Position numbers and translations under genes: made by a program | Part shown: positions 8,885 to 17,469 of the stretch, in pieces | Numbering within the stretch: position 1 is the stretch's first letter | Layout: each line of letters opens with the position of its first letter | NCBI GenBank assembly: GCA_017307785.1 | Contig: JAFKGI010000010.1 | Location: 124,001-188,000, forward strand | Source: Vulcanimicrobiota bacterium | GTDB lineage: Bacteria; Vulcanimicrobiota; Xenobia; Xenobiales; JADMJV01 | Direction of reading: 5' to 3' | DNA: 64,000 nt | The notes under the pieces: generated by a model | What the model saw: the letters and a program-made list of their open reading frames with translations, nothing else | What the model was told of the DNA's origin: nothing | Database searches by the model: none

Positions 8885-10005
8885 TGCTGCGTCGGGGGTT
8901 GGTGCTGGGGCTGTTGCTCATTTCGGGAGCAGCAGCGCAAAAGGATCACATCCGCGAACTCGGGATGCAGGCCGCGCAGGTCCGCAATTTGAGCTACAAG
9001 CCGGTGACGGCTCAAGCCGTTTCCCAAAAAGAGTGTGTGAACTACCTGCTGAAGCTGCTCGACGAAGAAATGCAGCCGGCCCAGACCAACCGCCGCGAGG
9101 GCTTTCTGAAGCTGCTCGGGCTGATGCCCGAGCAGGCTTCCCTGAAGAAGACCTACGCCGAGCTTTACGGCGAGCAAGTGCGCGGGCTCTACGACCCCAA
9201 GCAGAAGCGCTACCTGGTGGTGACCTCGGCCAAAGGTCAGAGCGATCCGATGGCGGCGGCCATGGGTTTGAACATGGACGACATCCTGACCGTGCACGAG
9301 TTGGGTCACGCCATCCAGGATCAGCATTTTGGGCTGGGGGCGCTGACCAGGTCTGTGGCCGACAATTTTGATCAGGAACTGGCCGCCAGTTCCCTGTTCG
9401 AAGGGGATGCCAGTGTATTGATGCTGGTCTATGCCTTGAAGGCGACCGGAATCGAGGGGGTCGACGCCAGTGCCCTGGGCGGTCTGGACGGCGAGCAGAT
9501 GATGATGGGGCAAACTCCGGCCGTGGCTCGAGCACCGCGTTTTTTCCGGGAAGTGCTGGGATTTCCGTATGGTCAGGGCATGAAGTTCGTCAATTACCTG
9601 AAGCGCGGCAAAGATTGGGCTCCCATCGATCGGGCTTTTGCCAATTTGCCCGAGTCCAGCGAACAGATCCTCCACCCCGAGAAGTATTTGCGCGATCATC
9701 CCAAGCCCGTCCAAATGGAAGCCGGGGGCTCCGGCACCAGTCTCGGCCAGGACACGGCCGGGGAGTTCACTATCCGCTGCTGGGCCCGCGAAAACGGAGT
9801 GGGCGATGAAGCCGCAGCCGGATGGGGCGGGGATCGCTACGAAATCTTTCGGGGCCCGAGCGGACTGAACGGAATCTGGGTCACCACCTGGGACAGCGAC
9901 CGGGACGCCATGGAGTTCGAACGGCTGGCCAAAAAAGCTGTGGCCAAGAAGCCGAGTAACGAAGTGGAGCGCCGCGGCCGCGACGTTACGGTGCGCTTTT
10001 TGTAA
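8884..10005 (+). CDS. Secreted HExxH zinc metallopeptidase
   Basis: The 373-residue protein begins with a signal peptide (MLRRGLVLGLLLISGAAAQ). It carries a zinc-protease motif at TVHELGHAIQDQHF, with a helical acidic segment afterwards (ELAASSLFEGDAS) that could supply the third ligand. The HELGHAIQDQHF form occurs in a family of bacterial exported peptidases related to gluzincins; I cannot name the family precisely. The start overlaps the aldehyde dehydrogenase stop (TGATG), so longer upstream frames are rejected. The protein ends with a mixed beta domain, and the substrate is unknown. Confidence 0.75.
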   Translation: MLRRGLVLGLLLISGAAAQKDHIRELGMQAAQVRNLSYKPVTAQAVSQKECVNYLLKLLDEEMQPAQTNRREGFLKLLGLMPEQASLKKTYAELYGEQVRGLYDPKQKRYLVVTSAKGQSDPMAAAMGLNMDDILTVHELGHAIQDQHFGLGALTRSVADNFDQELAASSLFEGDASVLMLVYALKATGIEGVDASALGGLDGEQMMMGQTPAVARAPRFFREVLGFPYGQGMKFVNYLKRGKDWAPIDRAFANLPESSEQILHPEKYLRDHPKPVQMEAGGSGTSLGQDTAGEFTIRCWARENGVGDEAAAGWGGDRYEIFRGPSGLNGIWVTTWDSDRDAMEFERLAKKAVAKKPSNEVERRGRDVTVRFL

Positions 10006-10052
10006 TTCCCACTTCAGCAGGCGGAGCCTGGGCGGCGGGGAAAGTTGCTTAT

Positions 10053-11114
10053 ATGGACAATAGCGGCCGCTTCCAGATCGACCTCAAGGCGGCGGTGCGC
10101 CAGTTGGGCCGCTACCTGTTGCCGAGCGCCGACGACGCCTTTCTCAAGCTGGTCCAATTTGGGATGTCCAATTCGGCCCAGTCGATCGCCATGGTCAATA
10201 CTCCGACCGGCTTTATCCTTCACTTTCTAGGGGTTTCTCAGGAGACACCAGCCGAGTTGATGCTGTCCGGGCTAACCGAGGAGCCCGCCCGACCCCTCCA
10301 CCTGGGACTGCTCTACTTTTTGCATCACGGCGTGGAAGTGGCCGTGACGCTGGTGCAGGGCGGACAGGTGGTGGACTCGGCTCGCAGCGCCGATTTTCCT
10401 CAACAGATCGGTAAGTTTCCGCCCGACATTCGCTTTCACGAGGCCCTCAGTCTGGAGCTCTTTGCGCGCACGGTGATCGAATTCGAAGAGCACACCCTAC
10501 GTCAGCGATTGGCTTATTGTCCCATTCCCGTGACCTGGAAAAGCAAGCCGCTGAGCGGAGACCGTCAGGCCGGCAATTGCTGGCCGGCCCATGGTCAGCC
10601 GATTCAGCAACAGTATTCCAGCAACGGCAAGAAACGGGCTCTGCTGATTCAGGTCGAGGTGGACAACGAGCGCCAGCGCAAGGCCGAGGTGATCCCGGTC
10701 CAGTGGGGCGTGTCGCTGGACCCCGTGCCTTACGCAGCGGGAGACTCCGGCATTCGCCTGATCGTGCCGGCCAACGAGGTGCAAACTCAGTTGGGGGCTT
10801 TTAAGATGAAACCCTGTCCGGCCTGGGCGGAACTCGAGGGGCCGATCACCAAAACGCTGGAGTCAGTGGCCGACAATCTTTACGGCAAGGGGCGCAATGC
10901 CCGTCACGATTACAGGCCGCGCCGAGAGTTAAGCACCAAGCAGGCTTACGCGCTGCGCAGTTTCGTGATGTTCGCGGTCTTTGACTTGATCGTCATGGTG
11001 CACAACACGCTGCCGGCCAGCCCTCTGGATAAGCCACTGGACATGCTGGCCAACTACCTGCCGCACATGATCGCGGCCCAGATCCTTTGGATCTTCTATC
11101 AGGTGATGATCTGA
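10053..11114 (+). CDS. Uncharacterised protein, paralogue A of a possible degenerate GHKL-ATPase-like family
   Basis: The 353-residue protein has no clear known domain. Its N-terminus (SGRFQIDLKAAVRQLG, then FLKLVQFGMSNSAQSI) and its middle (YCPIPVTWKSKPLSG) align with the same elements of the gene at 14427-15566, which indicates paralogy. The layout, a helix in the N-box position followed by a later PIPVT strand, recalls GHKL/HSP90-type ATPases, but the conserved Asn, Asp and Gly boxes are not evident. ATP binding is therefore doubtful. The C-terminus ends in hydrophobic helices (about residues 300-353) that may be membrane segments. It is the last gene of the plus-strand group and no function is assigned. 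Confidence 0.65.
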   Translation: MDNSGRFQIDLKAAVRQLGRYLLPSADDAFLKLVQFGMSNSAQSIAMVNTPTGFILHFLGVSQETPAELMLSGLTEEPARPLHLGLLYFLHHGVEVAVTLVQGGQVVDSARSADFPQQIGKFPPDIRFHEALSLELFARTVIEFEEHTLRQRLAYCPIPVTWKSKPLSGDRQAGNCWPAHGQPIQQQYSSNGKKRALLIQVEVDNERQRKAEVIPVQWGVSLDPVPYAAGDSGIRLIVPANEVQTQLGAFKMKPCPAWAELEGPITKTLESVADNLYGKGRNARHDYRPRRELSTKQAYALRSFVMFAVFDLIVMVHNTLPASPLDKPLDMLANYLPHMIAAQILWIFYQVMI

Positions 11115-11117
11115 GGC

Positions 11118-11564
11118 TTACTTTTCGTAGACCAGGAACTGATTGTTGACGGTATCGATGCCCCATGTCGCCCTGGGATTGATCTTGGGCGTGGCCTGAT
11201 AGACCAGCGTTTCGATCGGTCGGAAATTCTGGATCCCTTCGGGCGAGGCTTCTCCTACGAAGACGCCGTTGGGTAAATGCTCGCGTCCCAGCACTTCCAC
11301 GCCCAGCTCTTGGGCGTGAGCCTTGAGCTGGTCGAGACTGGGGGAGAGGATGGCCGGTTCGCTGGCCTTGGCGCCGGTTCCACCGTTGACCGTGCCCCCG
11401 TCCTTTCCATAGTAGGTGGGGAACTTGTAGGCTTCAGCGTCCAGTTTTCCGTTGCCGTTCCAGTCGATCCCATCGACAGGTGCCGTGTCGCGTGTAACCC
11501 AATCGTCGATGCGGGCCTTGCCGACGGTCTTGGGCAAAATCGGAGCGGAGAAGAGGACTTTCAT
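11118..11564 (-). CDS. Hypothetical protein with EF-hand-like DxNGNGxxD loop
   Basis: The 148-residue protein is not recognised. A calcium-loop-like segment, DGIDWNGNGKLDAEAY, lies near residue 32 and resembles the loop of EF-hand or dockerin modules. It occurs once, so calcium binding is only a possibility. No signal peptide or membrane helix is seen. The gene converges on paralogue A, with 3 bases between the two stop codons, and lies 38 bases downstream of miaE on the same strand. Codon use resembles that of its neighbours, which argues for a real gene. Confidence 0.6.
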   Translation of the reverse strand: MKVLFSAPILPKTVGKARIDDWVTRDTAPVDGIDWNGNGKLDAEAYKFPTYYGKDGGTVNGGTGAKASEPAILSPSLDQLKAHAQELGVEVLGREHLPNGVFVGEASPEGIQNFRPIETLVYQATPKINPRATWGIDTVNNQFLVYEK

Positions 11565-11602
11565 TCCCGGATTCTAGCCCTTGGGTCTGAAAGAAAGCTT
11601 AT

Positions 11603-12211
11603 TTAGCCGCTGCTATGGAGTCGCGGACCCTTGGGCTCTTTCTGGATGAGCTCGGCTTCCTGGGCCAGCATCTGCTGCCAGCGCTCTTCGACTTTGCCTC
11701 GCTTCTTCTCGATCTGTCGGGCCAGCTTGAGGAAGACCTGGAAATGGTTGTGCTCCGATCCCCACAGCGCTTTGTAGAGCTTGTTCAGTTGAGGGTCAGG
11801 ACAGAGGCGCCCCAGGATCTCGAAGCGCTCGCAGGAGCGTAGTTCGATGAGGGCTGAGACCAGCAGGCGATCGACCAGCTCCTCCTGGCCAGCTCCCATG
11901 CGAATCATTTCGCGCAGACCCGAGGCATAGGTGCTTTTGTGCACGCGACTGAGCTGGCGTCCGCGTTGGGCCAGCAGTTTGCTGACCTTGAAGAGGTGGT
12001 CGGTCTCGTCACGGGCGATCGAGGCCAGGATCGTCACCCAACCGACGGGGGGCGCCGGTTGCGGCCAGCGGTTCAGCATGTCCATGGCGTTGGTGGCGGC
12101 CTTGCGCTCGAGGTGGGCGTGATCGTCGAGCAATTCGCAGACGTCGGTCATGGCGCTTTCGGCCCAGGAGTCGGGGGTATGCCAGTGGAGCGGCAGTTCA
12201 ACGGTGCTCAT
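11603..12211 (-). CDS. miaE: tRNA-(ms2io6A37) hydroxylase-like ferritin-fold diiron enzyme
   Basis: The 202-residue protein matches MiaE, the diiron monooxygenase that hydroxylates the isopentenyl group of ms2i6A37 in tRNAs reading U-starting codons. The ferritin-like metal ligands are visible as DHAHLERKAA, ARDETDHLFKV, ALIELRSCERF and GSEHNHFQVF, which give the paired ExxH-type iron sites. Length is normal for the family. It is transcribed divergently from the secreted protein at 12295, with 83 bases between the start codons. No miaA or miaB lies in the window. Confidence 0.85.
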   Translation of the reverse strand: MSTVELPLHWHTPDSWAESAMTDVCELLDDHAHLERKAATNAMDMLNRWPQPAPPVGWVTILASIARDETDHLFKVSKLLAQRGRQLSRVHKSTYASGLREMIRMGAGQEELVDRLLVSALIELRSCERFEILGRLCPDPQLNKLYKALWGSEHNHFQVFLKLARQIEKKRGKVEERWQQMLAQEAELIQKEPKGPRLHSSG

Positions 12212-12294
12212 CGAGCAGTTTTGTGCGACCTGCTTCCTTGCTCCTGCCCCGGTTGTGTGCTTTCATGGGGGAATCCAACGAAGGAGTTTTTTCC

Positions 12295-12906
12295 ATGCAA
12301 CGCAGCTTGTGGCTTGGTCTGATCCTGGTAGCCCTGGGAACCTCGGCTTTCGCCGATCCTCAGGCGAAAGTGCGCAAGGTCAGCAGTCAAGAAAACTCCT
12401 ACACCTACTACAATTGGAAGCCCAACAAGCCCAAGGTGCAGGTGGCACCGGCAGCGCCTGCTCCGGTAGTGGCGGCTCCGACCGCCCCCGCGTACGCACC
12501 GATTCGGCCCACTCCCGCGCTCCTGAATCCAGCGGCTGCCGGGGGTTACGTCGACCCCAACCCCGCTCCGCCCACCTATTACGGGCCCGGGCCGCAAAGC
12601 TACTACGCCCCGGCCGCTCAGGGCTACTACGCAAATCCCGGCTTCAATAGCGGATTCTACAGCTCAGGCTACTCCTATCCGGGACTCTCCGTGAGCAACC
12701 GCGGCTTCAATGCGGGGTTATCCATCAATGGACTGTATCGCAATGGCAACGTGACCATTCAAGCCGGCGCTCCCGGATTTTACGGCCCTGGCCCGGGCTT
12801 TTACGGGCCCGGCTTCCAGGGCGGCGGCTTTCAGGGACATCGTGGCGGTTTTCAGGGTGGCATGCCCAACTCCGGCTTCCGGGGCGGGTTCGTCCCTCGC
12901 CGCTAG
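12295..12906 (+). CDS. Secreted Gly/Tyr/Pro-rich low-complexity protein
   Basis: The 203-residue protein has a signal peptide (MQRSLWLGLILVALGTSAFA) and then a Pro/Ala-rich linker. A C-terminal half is made of short Gly-Tyr-Pro-Phe repeats such as PGFYGPGPGFYGPGF and GGFQGHRGGFQGG. The composition resembles surface-exposed, glycine-loop or matrix proteins. No catalytic motif is present. The ATG at 12295 follows a perfect AAGGAG by eight bases, which settles the start over a longer frame. The 3' flank leads directly into a 90-bp tandem repeat array. A role in the envelope or extracellular matrix is a guess. Confidence 0.75.
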   Translation: MQRSLWLGLILVALGTSAFADPQAKVRKVSSQENSYTYYNWKPNKPKVQVAPAAPAPVVAAPTAPAYAPIRPTPALLNPAAAGGYVDPNPAPPTYYGPGPQSYYAPAAQGYYANPGFNSGFYSSGYSYPGLSVSNRGFNAGLSINGLYRNGNVTIQAGAPGFYGPGPGFYGPGFQGGGFQGHRGGFQGGMPNSGFRGGFVPRR

Positions 12907-12972
12907 GCTTAGACAGGGAAGCTGCGTGCTCGTGCCAGCTGTGATGCCCTCCCTGGATGGCACTACCAGTCA

Positions 12973-13440
12973 AAGAGCGCGGAAAACTCTTCCGACCGGG
13001 TGAGGTTGCCGGCGTCGCTCACCCCTTCTGTGATGCACTCTGTGAACGGCACCACCGAATCGGCTAGTGCGGAAAACTCTCCCGAACTGTCGAGCTTGGC
13101 CGCGACGGTCATCTCATTTGTAATGCACTCCGTGGAGGACACTACCGCATCGGCCACTGACGGAAAACCCTCCCCACCGCTCGAGCGTGTTCGCGCCGCT
13201 CACCCCTTCTGTGATGCACTCCGTGAACGGCACTACCGAATCGGCCACTGACGGAAAACCCTCCGACCGCTCGAGCGTGTTCGCGTCGCTCAGCCTTTCT
13301 GTGCTGCACTCTGTGAACGGCACTACCGAATCGGCCACTGCAGAAAGCCCTCCCCACCGCTCGAGCGTGTTCGCGTGGCTCGCCGCCTCTGTGATGCACT
13401 CCGTGAATGGCACTACGCACTCGGCCAGTGCGGAACAGGA
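12973..13440. repeat. Tandem array of five ~90-bp imperfect repeats
   Basis: The conserved core TGATGCACTCCGTGAACGGC recurs at 13031, 13121, 13212, 13302 and 13392, that is spacings of 90, 91, 90 and 90 bases. Each unit continues through ACTACCGAATCGGCCACTG and, in copies 3-5, a CGCTCGAGCG palindrome. The stretch between 12907 and 13468 holds no convincing gene. Both strands are partly open, with 30-residue peptide repeats on each, but the 91-base unit changes frame on both strands. I read it as a noncoding minisatellite. It has no spacers of CRISPR type and no transposase. Confidence 0.85.
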
Positions 13441-13468
13441 TGCGGCCTTGCTCCGAGGGCGTTCCGCT

Positions 13469-14392
13469 TCAGGCGTCGGAGCGGGTGCGTTTGGCGTAGG
13501 CGGCGGTTGCTTTGAGACGGAGGGCGCGGTTGCGCATTTCGGTGGTGTAGGGCACGGCGGGATCGCCGGCCCAGGCGGAACCTTTTTCGGGCACGGACTC
13601 GGCGATGACACAGCGGCCGGCGATCTGCACCTGGGGTCCGATCTCCACGTTGCCCAGCACGGCCCCCTGAGCGGCCACCAGAGAATAGGGTCCCATTTTC
13701 GTATTGGGCCCCACGCACGATTGCGAGATCAGCAGAGCGTGCGGGCCGATCTGCGAGCCAGGTCCCACGTAAATCTGGTTGTCCGCTTTAATGCCGTTCG
13801 CCATGGTAGCTCCGTCGACCACGCCGCGTGCGCCTACCCAGACCGCGTCCCCCAGCGTGGACCCGGGCAAGATGCGGGCTCCCGGCTCAATTACGCAAAG
13901 TTTGCCGAGGGAGCAACCGGCGGCCAACGAGGAGCCTGGCCAGAGCGTGCTTCCGGCGCCAATCCGAGCGCCGGCGCCGACCGTAACCTGAGCCACCAGA
14001 TGGGCACCTTCTTCGAGGACGACCCCTGCTTCCACGTTGCACATCGGCCCCACTCGGGCGCCCGGGTGCACCTGAGCCGTGGGGTCAACCCAGGCGGTCT
14101 CGTGGATGCCGGGAATCAGCGCGGGCTCAGGATAGAGCAGACGCAGCACCTGGGCGAAAGTGACGCGAGGGTTCGGGGAGAGCAGCACGTTCCACTCCCC
14201 TTCGGGAGCGGCGGGAGAAATGAGAACCCCAATCTCGGTCGACGCGAACTTGACCTGATTCGCTTTCTCGCTGAAGCAGATGGCGCCGGGCCGCGGCGCC
14301 TCCAAGGAGCAGGCCGAATCGACCCGAGTCTGCGGAGCACCCAGGAACGGGACCCCGAGTTGCTGAGAAAGTTCTTCAAGAGTTAGCGACAT
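13469..14392 (-). CDS. LpxD-like UDP-3-O-acyl-glucosamine N-acyltransferase homologue
   Basis: The 307-residue protein has the LpxD layout: an N-terminal uridine-binding-like domain (residues 1-100) followed by a left-handed beta-helix of hexapeptide repeats. In LpxD the helix transfers a hydroxyacyl chain to UDP-3-O-acyl-glucosamine in lipid A synthesis. The segment around residues 195-216 (ATMANGIKADNQIYVG) matches the catalytic region. However, the expected His of the DNxxxIAHN motif is replaced: GP (210-211) sits where AH should be. Activity is therefore uncertain and another acyl acceptor is possible. No other lpx gene is in the window. The C-terminal helix differs from classical LpxD. 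Confidence 0.75.
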   Translation of the reverse strand: MSLTLEELSQQLGVPFLGAPQTRVDSACSLEAPRPGAICFSEKANQVKFASTEIGVLISPAAPEGEWNVLLSPNPRVTFAQVLRLLYPEPALIPGIHETAWVDPTAQVHPGARVGPMCNVEAGVVLEEGAHLVAQVTVGAGARIGAGSTLWPGSSLAAGCSLGKLCVIEPGARILPGSTLGDAVWVGARGVVDGATMANGIKADNQIYVGPGSQIGPHALLISQSCVGPNTKMGPYSLVAAQGAVLGNVEIGPQVQIAGRCVIAESVPEKGSAWAGDPAVPYTTEMRNRALRLKATAAYAKRTRSDA

Positions 14393-14426
14393 GTCTCGGG
14401 CCGTTTCGCAGCCTTTTAAGCGAATC

Positions 14427-15566
14427 CTAGCTTGGAAGCACGAAAGCTACGATTCGTTGACGTTCGGACAGTCGCCAGGGTTCGTCCTTGAGCTTCTCCA
14501 GATAGTCAGCAAGTTGCTGAGCGCGGCCGACTCGTGGGCTGACTTTGGCCGGATTCAGCCGCACTCCCAAGACCCCGGCGAGAAGGATGCAGCCACCAAA
14601 AGCTGGATCGGTGGTAATCATGGAAATCGCCCCCACCACGATGATGGACTCCCAAAACGTCACGTTGTTCCGACGAACCGGCTCAGGTTCACCGACTCGC
14701 TCCAACAACTGCTCATGCAACCTGGCAAAGCAGCCCGCCAGCAATGGGTCGGTAGCCGGTATGACCTCCGCCATCTGAGAAGCGACCAGGCGAAGGCCCG
14801 ACAAATCGGTGGGGGCCGCGGGGTCAGCCAGGAAAAAATCACCGCAAATCGGAGTCCGATCACCCTCCAGGTAATAGCTGCCGACGCTCACCCCGTCCTT
14901 CACCCAGTGAAAGAGGCGAGCTTCCGGCGGGCCTTCGTAGAGTTGGCAGAAGAGTTCGGGCCGGGGATAGCCCGAAAACAGCGGATCCAGGTCGGACCGC
15001 CCGCTCTTCAGGGAACGACCGGCCACCGTGAAGGGTATCGGGCAGGGACGTGCCAGCACCAGCAGTGGGTTGGTCAGGTCCCCAGGCGTAATCCCCGTCA
15101 CCCGCAACTCGAAAAGGTCCCGTTCGGCCGTCGGCTCAAGTTGTAGTCGCCGACCGTTCCAACCTAGACTCTGCTTCCAACCCGGCCCTGCCAGTTCAAA
15201 AGACTTTTTCTGACCAAACCCCACACTCCATAAGGCCACGCGCAAATGATGCAAGCCACGGGAAACTTCCGCCTCCGGATGCCAGAGGGCGTCCTCCACA
15301 TCGTCAGCAGACCAGGCAACCCCCTTGATTTTCCAGAGGGCATCCTTGCCTCTAAAACTCAACTCCAGGCTGCTGGCGCCGCCGGCCACGGCTGCCTGCA
15401 CGATTTTGAGGGCCCACTGGCCGCCATACAGCTGAAAACCCGACAGCTTCTCGATGGCTTTGCGCGGGTCGAGGGTAAAACGGCCCGAGGAATCTCGGCT
15501 GGCTTGCTCGGTGAGCGCTTCCAGCATTCCCTCCAGCAAAGGTTTCTCCGGGGGGTCGAGGGACAT
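14427..15566 (-). CDS. Uncharacterised protein, paralogue B of a possible degenerate GHKL-ATPase-like family
   Basis: The 379-residue protein shares SGRFTLDPRKAIEKL, the KIVQAAVAGGASSLEL helix, the RGLHHLRVALWSVGFG segment and PCPIPFTVAGRSLKSG with the gene at 10053-11114, in the same order. It is therefore a paralogue about 3.3 kb away on the opposite strand. A hydrophobic stretch near residue 300-335 may be one or two membrane helices. The fold may be a worn GHKL ATPase domain, but no intact ATP-binding box is seen. The first ATG is used; a second at 15527 is possible. The start lies only 27 bases from the GTG of the divergent transporter ATPase. Confidence 0.65.
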   Translation of the reverse strand: MSLDPPEKPLLEGMLEALTEQASRDSSGRFTLDPRKAIEKLSGFQLYGGQWALKIVQAAVAGGASSLELSFRGKDALWKIKGVAWSADDVEDALWHPEAEVSRGLHHLRVALWSVGFGQKKSFELAGPGWKQSLGWNGRRLQLEPTAERDLFELRVTGITPGDLTNPLLVLARPCPIPFTVAGRSLKSGRSDLDPLFSGYPRPELFCQLYEGPPEARLFHWVKDGVSVGSYYLEGDRTPICGDFFLADPAAPTDLSGLRLVASQMAEVIPATDPLLAGCFARLHEQLLERVGEPEPVRRNNVTFWESIIVVGAISMITTDPAFGGCILLAGVLGVRLNPAKVSPRVGRAQQLADYLEKLKDEPWRLSERQRIVAFVLPS

Positions 15567-15593
15567 TGTGGGAACGATTTCGAAGCCCCGGAA

Positions 15594-16571
15594 GTGGAAC
15601 CTGTCTTGCTGGTCGACAATCTCACGGTGGCTTTTCCGTATCGGAAGAGCTGGCTGGAGGCGGTGCGCGGGGTCAGTTTCCAGCTCTATCCGGGCGAGAC
15701 GCTGGCCCTGGTGGGCGAGTCGGGCTCGGGCAAAAGCGTAACTTCGGCGGCCATCATGGGCCTGATCGATCCGCCCGCTCGAATTCAGGCCGACCGATTA
15801 TTGTTTGAGGGTAAGCCTTTGCTGCGCCAGTCCGAGTCCCAGTGGCGCAAACTGCGCGGCAACCGGCTGGCCATGATTTTCCAGGACTCGACCACGGCCC
15901 TCAACCCCGTGCTGCGCATCGGCGAGCAGGTGATGGAGCCGCTGCTACTCCACGAAGGAAAGGACAGCACTTCGGCCCGACTGGAAGCGCTGGCCTGGCT
16001 GGCGCGAGTGGGTCTGCCCCAGCCCGACCGTGTCTTTCATAGCTTTCCTCACGAGCTTTCGGGTGGCATGCGCCAGCGGGTGGTCATCGCCATGGCCCTT
16101 TGCTGTCGACCTTCGGTCGTGATCGCGGACGAACCGACCACCTCGCTGGACGTGACCGTGCAGGCCCAGATTTTGCAGTTGCTGCGCTCGCTGCAAGACG
16201 AAGTGGGCATGGCCGTGCTCTTGATTACTCACGACCTGGGCGTTGTCGAGGAGCAGGCCCATCGGGTCGCCGTGTGCTACGCCGGCGAGATCGTGGAGAC
16301 GGCCACCTGCGAAGAGCTGTTTTCCAATCCCCGCCATCCCTATACGCGGGGCCTGCTCGATTCGATTCCGCGCCTGGACCGCCCCGTCAGCAAACTGACG
16401 TCCATTCCGGGCACGCCGCCCAGTCTGCACGACCCGCTGCCCGGCTGTCCTTTCCAGCCACGCTGTGGCCCGCGCCTGGAGCGTTGCTCCCGAGAACCTG
16501 CGCCCGAAATCGAGGGCGTGCGCTGCTGGCTGATGGAAAAGGAGGCCGCCGTTGAGTCTTCTGCAGGTTAA
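15594..16571 (+). CDS. Peptide/nickel-type ABC transporter ATP-binding protein (OppD/DppD-like)
   Basis: About 325 residues with Walker A GESGSGKS, signature [17 protein letters not shown], Walker [13 protein letters not shown] and switch His in THDLGVV. The C-terminal oligopeptide-transporter extension ([16 protein letters not shown] and a Cys-rich end) identifies the OppD/DppD subfamily, which powers import of peptides or nickel. The start is set at GTG 15594 because the frame further upstream overlaps the divergent gene. It is followed by its usual partner OppF-like ATPase. No permease or binding protein is encoded in the window, so the membrane part must lie elsewhere. Confidence 0.88.
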   Translation: MEPVLLVDNLTVAFPYRKSWLEAVRGVSFQLYPGETLALVGESGSGKSVTSAAIMGLIDPPARIQADRLLFEGKPLLRQSESQWRKLRGNRLAMIFQDSTTALNPVLRIGEQVMEPLLLHEGKDSTSARLEALAWLARVGLPQPDRVFHSFPHELSGGMRQRVVIAMALCCRPSVVIADEPTTSLDVTVQAQILQLLRSLQDEVGMAVLLITHDLGVVEEQAHRVAVCYAGEIVETATCEELFSNPRHPYTRGLLDSIPRLDRPVSKLTSIPGTPPSLHDPLPGCPFQPRCGPRLERCSREPAPEIEGVRCWLMEKEAAVESSAG

Positions 16572-17469
16572 GGACCTGTGCGTCGACTACGGGAAATTCC
16601 GTGCCGTCGACCAGGTCAGCTTCGCTCTGGCGGCCGGTGAGACGCTGGGTTTGGTGGGGGAATCCGGGTCGGGAAAAAGCACCACCGCCCGGGCCGTGCT
16701 GCGCCTGGTGGAGGCAGCTTCCGGACAGATTCTGTTTGACGATCAGGACGTGTTGCGCCTGAAAGGCCGCCCGCTGCAGCAGTTCCGTCGGCGCGCCCAG
16801 ATGGTCTTTCAAGATCCCTATTCGAGCCTGAATCCACGACGCACGGTGGCTCAGACGCTTTTAGAACCACGCCAGGTGCACGGTCTGAGCACCGAGGGAT
16901 GGCTGAGTCGACTATTGCTCAAGGTAGGCCTGCTGGAGGAGCACGCCCAGCGTTTTCCTCACCAGTTCTCCGGCGGTCAGCGCCAGCGTATCGCCATCGC
17001 CCGAGCTTTGAGCAGCCAGCCGGATCTGGTGGTAGCCGACGAAGCCGTTTCAGCCCTGGACGTCTCGATCCAGGCGCAGGTGCTCAACCTGCTGACCGAT
17101 TTGCAGGCCCAGTTGAACCTCACCATCCTTTTCATCAGTCACGACCTGGCCGTCATTCGTCAGATTTGTTCGCGGGTGGCAGTGATGTATCTGGGTCAGA
17201 TGGTGGAGCTCGGTCCGGCGGAAGAAGTCTGTCAGAGACCGCGACACCCCTACACAGCCAGCCTGGTGTCGTCGATTCCAGGCGGCTCGAGAACGGTTCC
17301 CCTGGTGCGGGCTGAGCAGAAGGTTTCCACCGGCTGCGTGTTCGCTCCCCGCTGCTGGAAAGCCCAGTCCGTTTGTTGGCAGCAAAGGCCGCCAATGCAG
17401 GAGATGGAATCCTCTCACGAAGTTGCATGTCATTATCCCCTGAGTGTGGAAGAGGTAGGTACCGTATGA
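16552..17469 (+). CDS. Peptide-type ABC transporter ATP-binding protein (OppF/DppF-like)
   Basis: The 305-residue protein has Walker [10 protein letters not shown], a Q-loop MVFQDPYSSLNPR typical of OppF, signature FSGGQRQRIAIARAL, Walker B VVADEAVSALD and a C-terminal OppF tail with CVFAPRCW. The Walker B box has DEAVSALD, as is common in this subfamily. Translation starts at TTG 16552 after a strong AAAGGAGG, overlapping the OppD-like gene by 20 bases. The two ATPases should form a heterodimer. The stop overlaps the next gene as ATGA. Confidence 0.88.
   Translation: MSLLQVKDLCVDYGKFRAVDQVSFALAAGETLGLVGESGSGKSTTARAVLRLVEAASGQILFDDQDVLRLKGRPLQQFRRRAQMVFQDPYSSLNPRRTVAQTLLEPRQVHGLSTEGWLSRLLLKVGLLEEHAQRFPHQFSGGQRQRIAIARALSSQPDLVVADEAVSALDVSIQAQVLNLLTDLQAQLNLTILFISHDLAVIRQICSRVAVMYLGQMVELGPAEEVCQRPRHPYTASLVSSIPGGSRTVPLVRAEQKVSTGCVFAPRCWKAQSVCWQQRPPMQEMESSHEVACHYPLSVEEVGTV

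Noticed and set aside
12973..13440. CRISPR array
   Set aside because: Units are 90 bases and contiguous, without unique spacers, and no cas genes are near.
13187..14386. Plus-strand frame of 399 codons across the 90-bp repeats
   Set aside because: Most of it is antisense to the LpxD-like gene; the repeat part changes frame because one unit is 91 bases.
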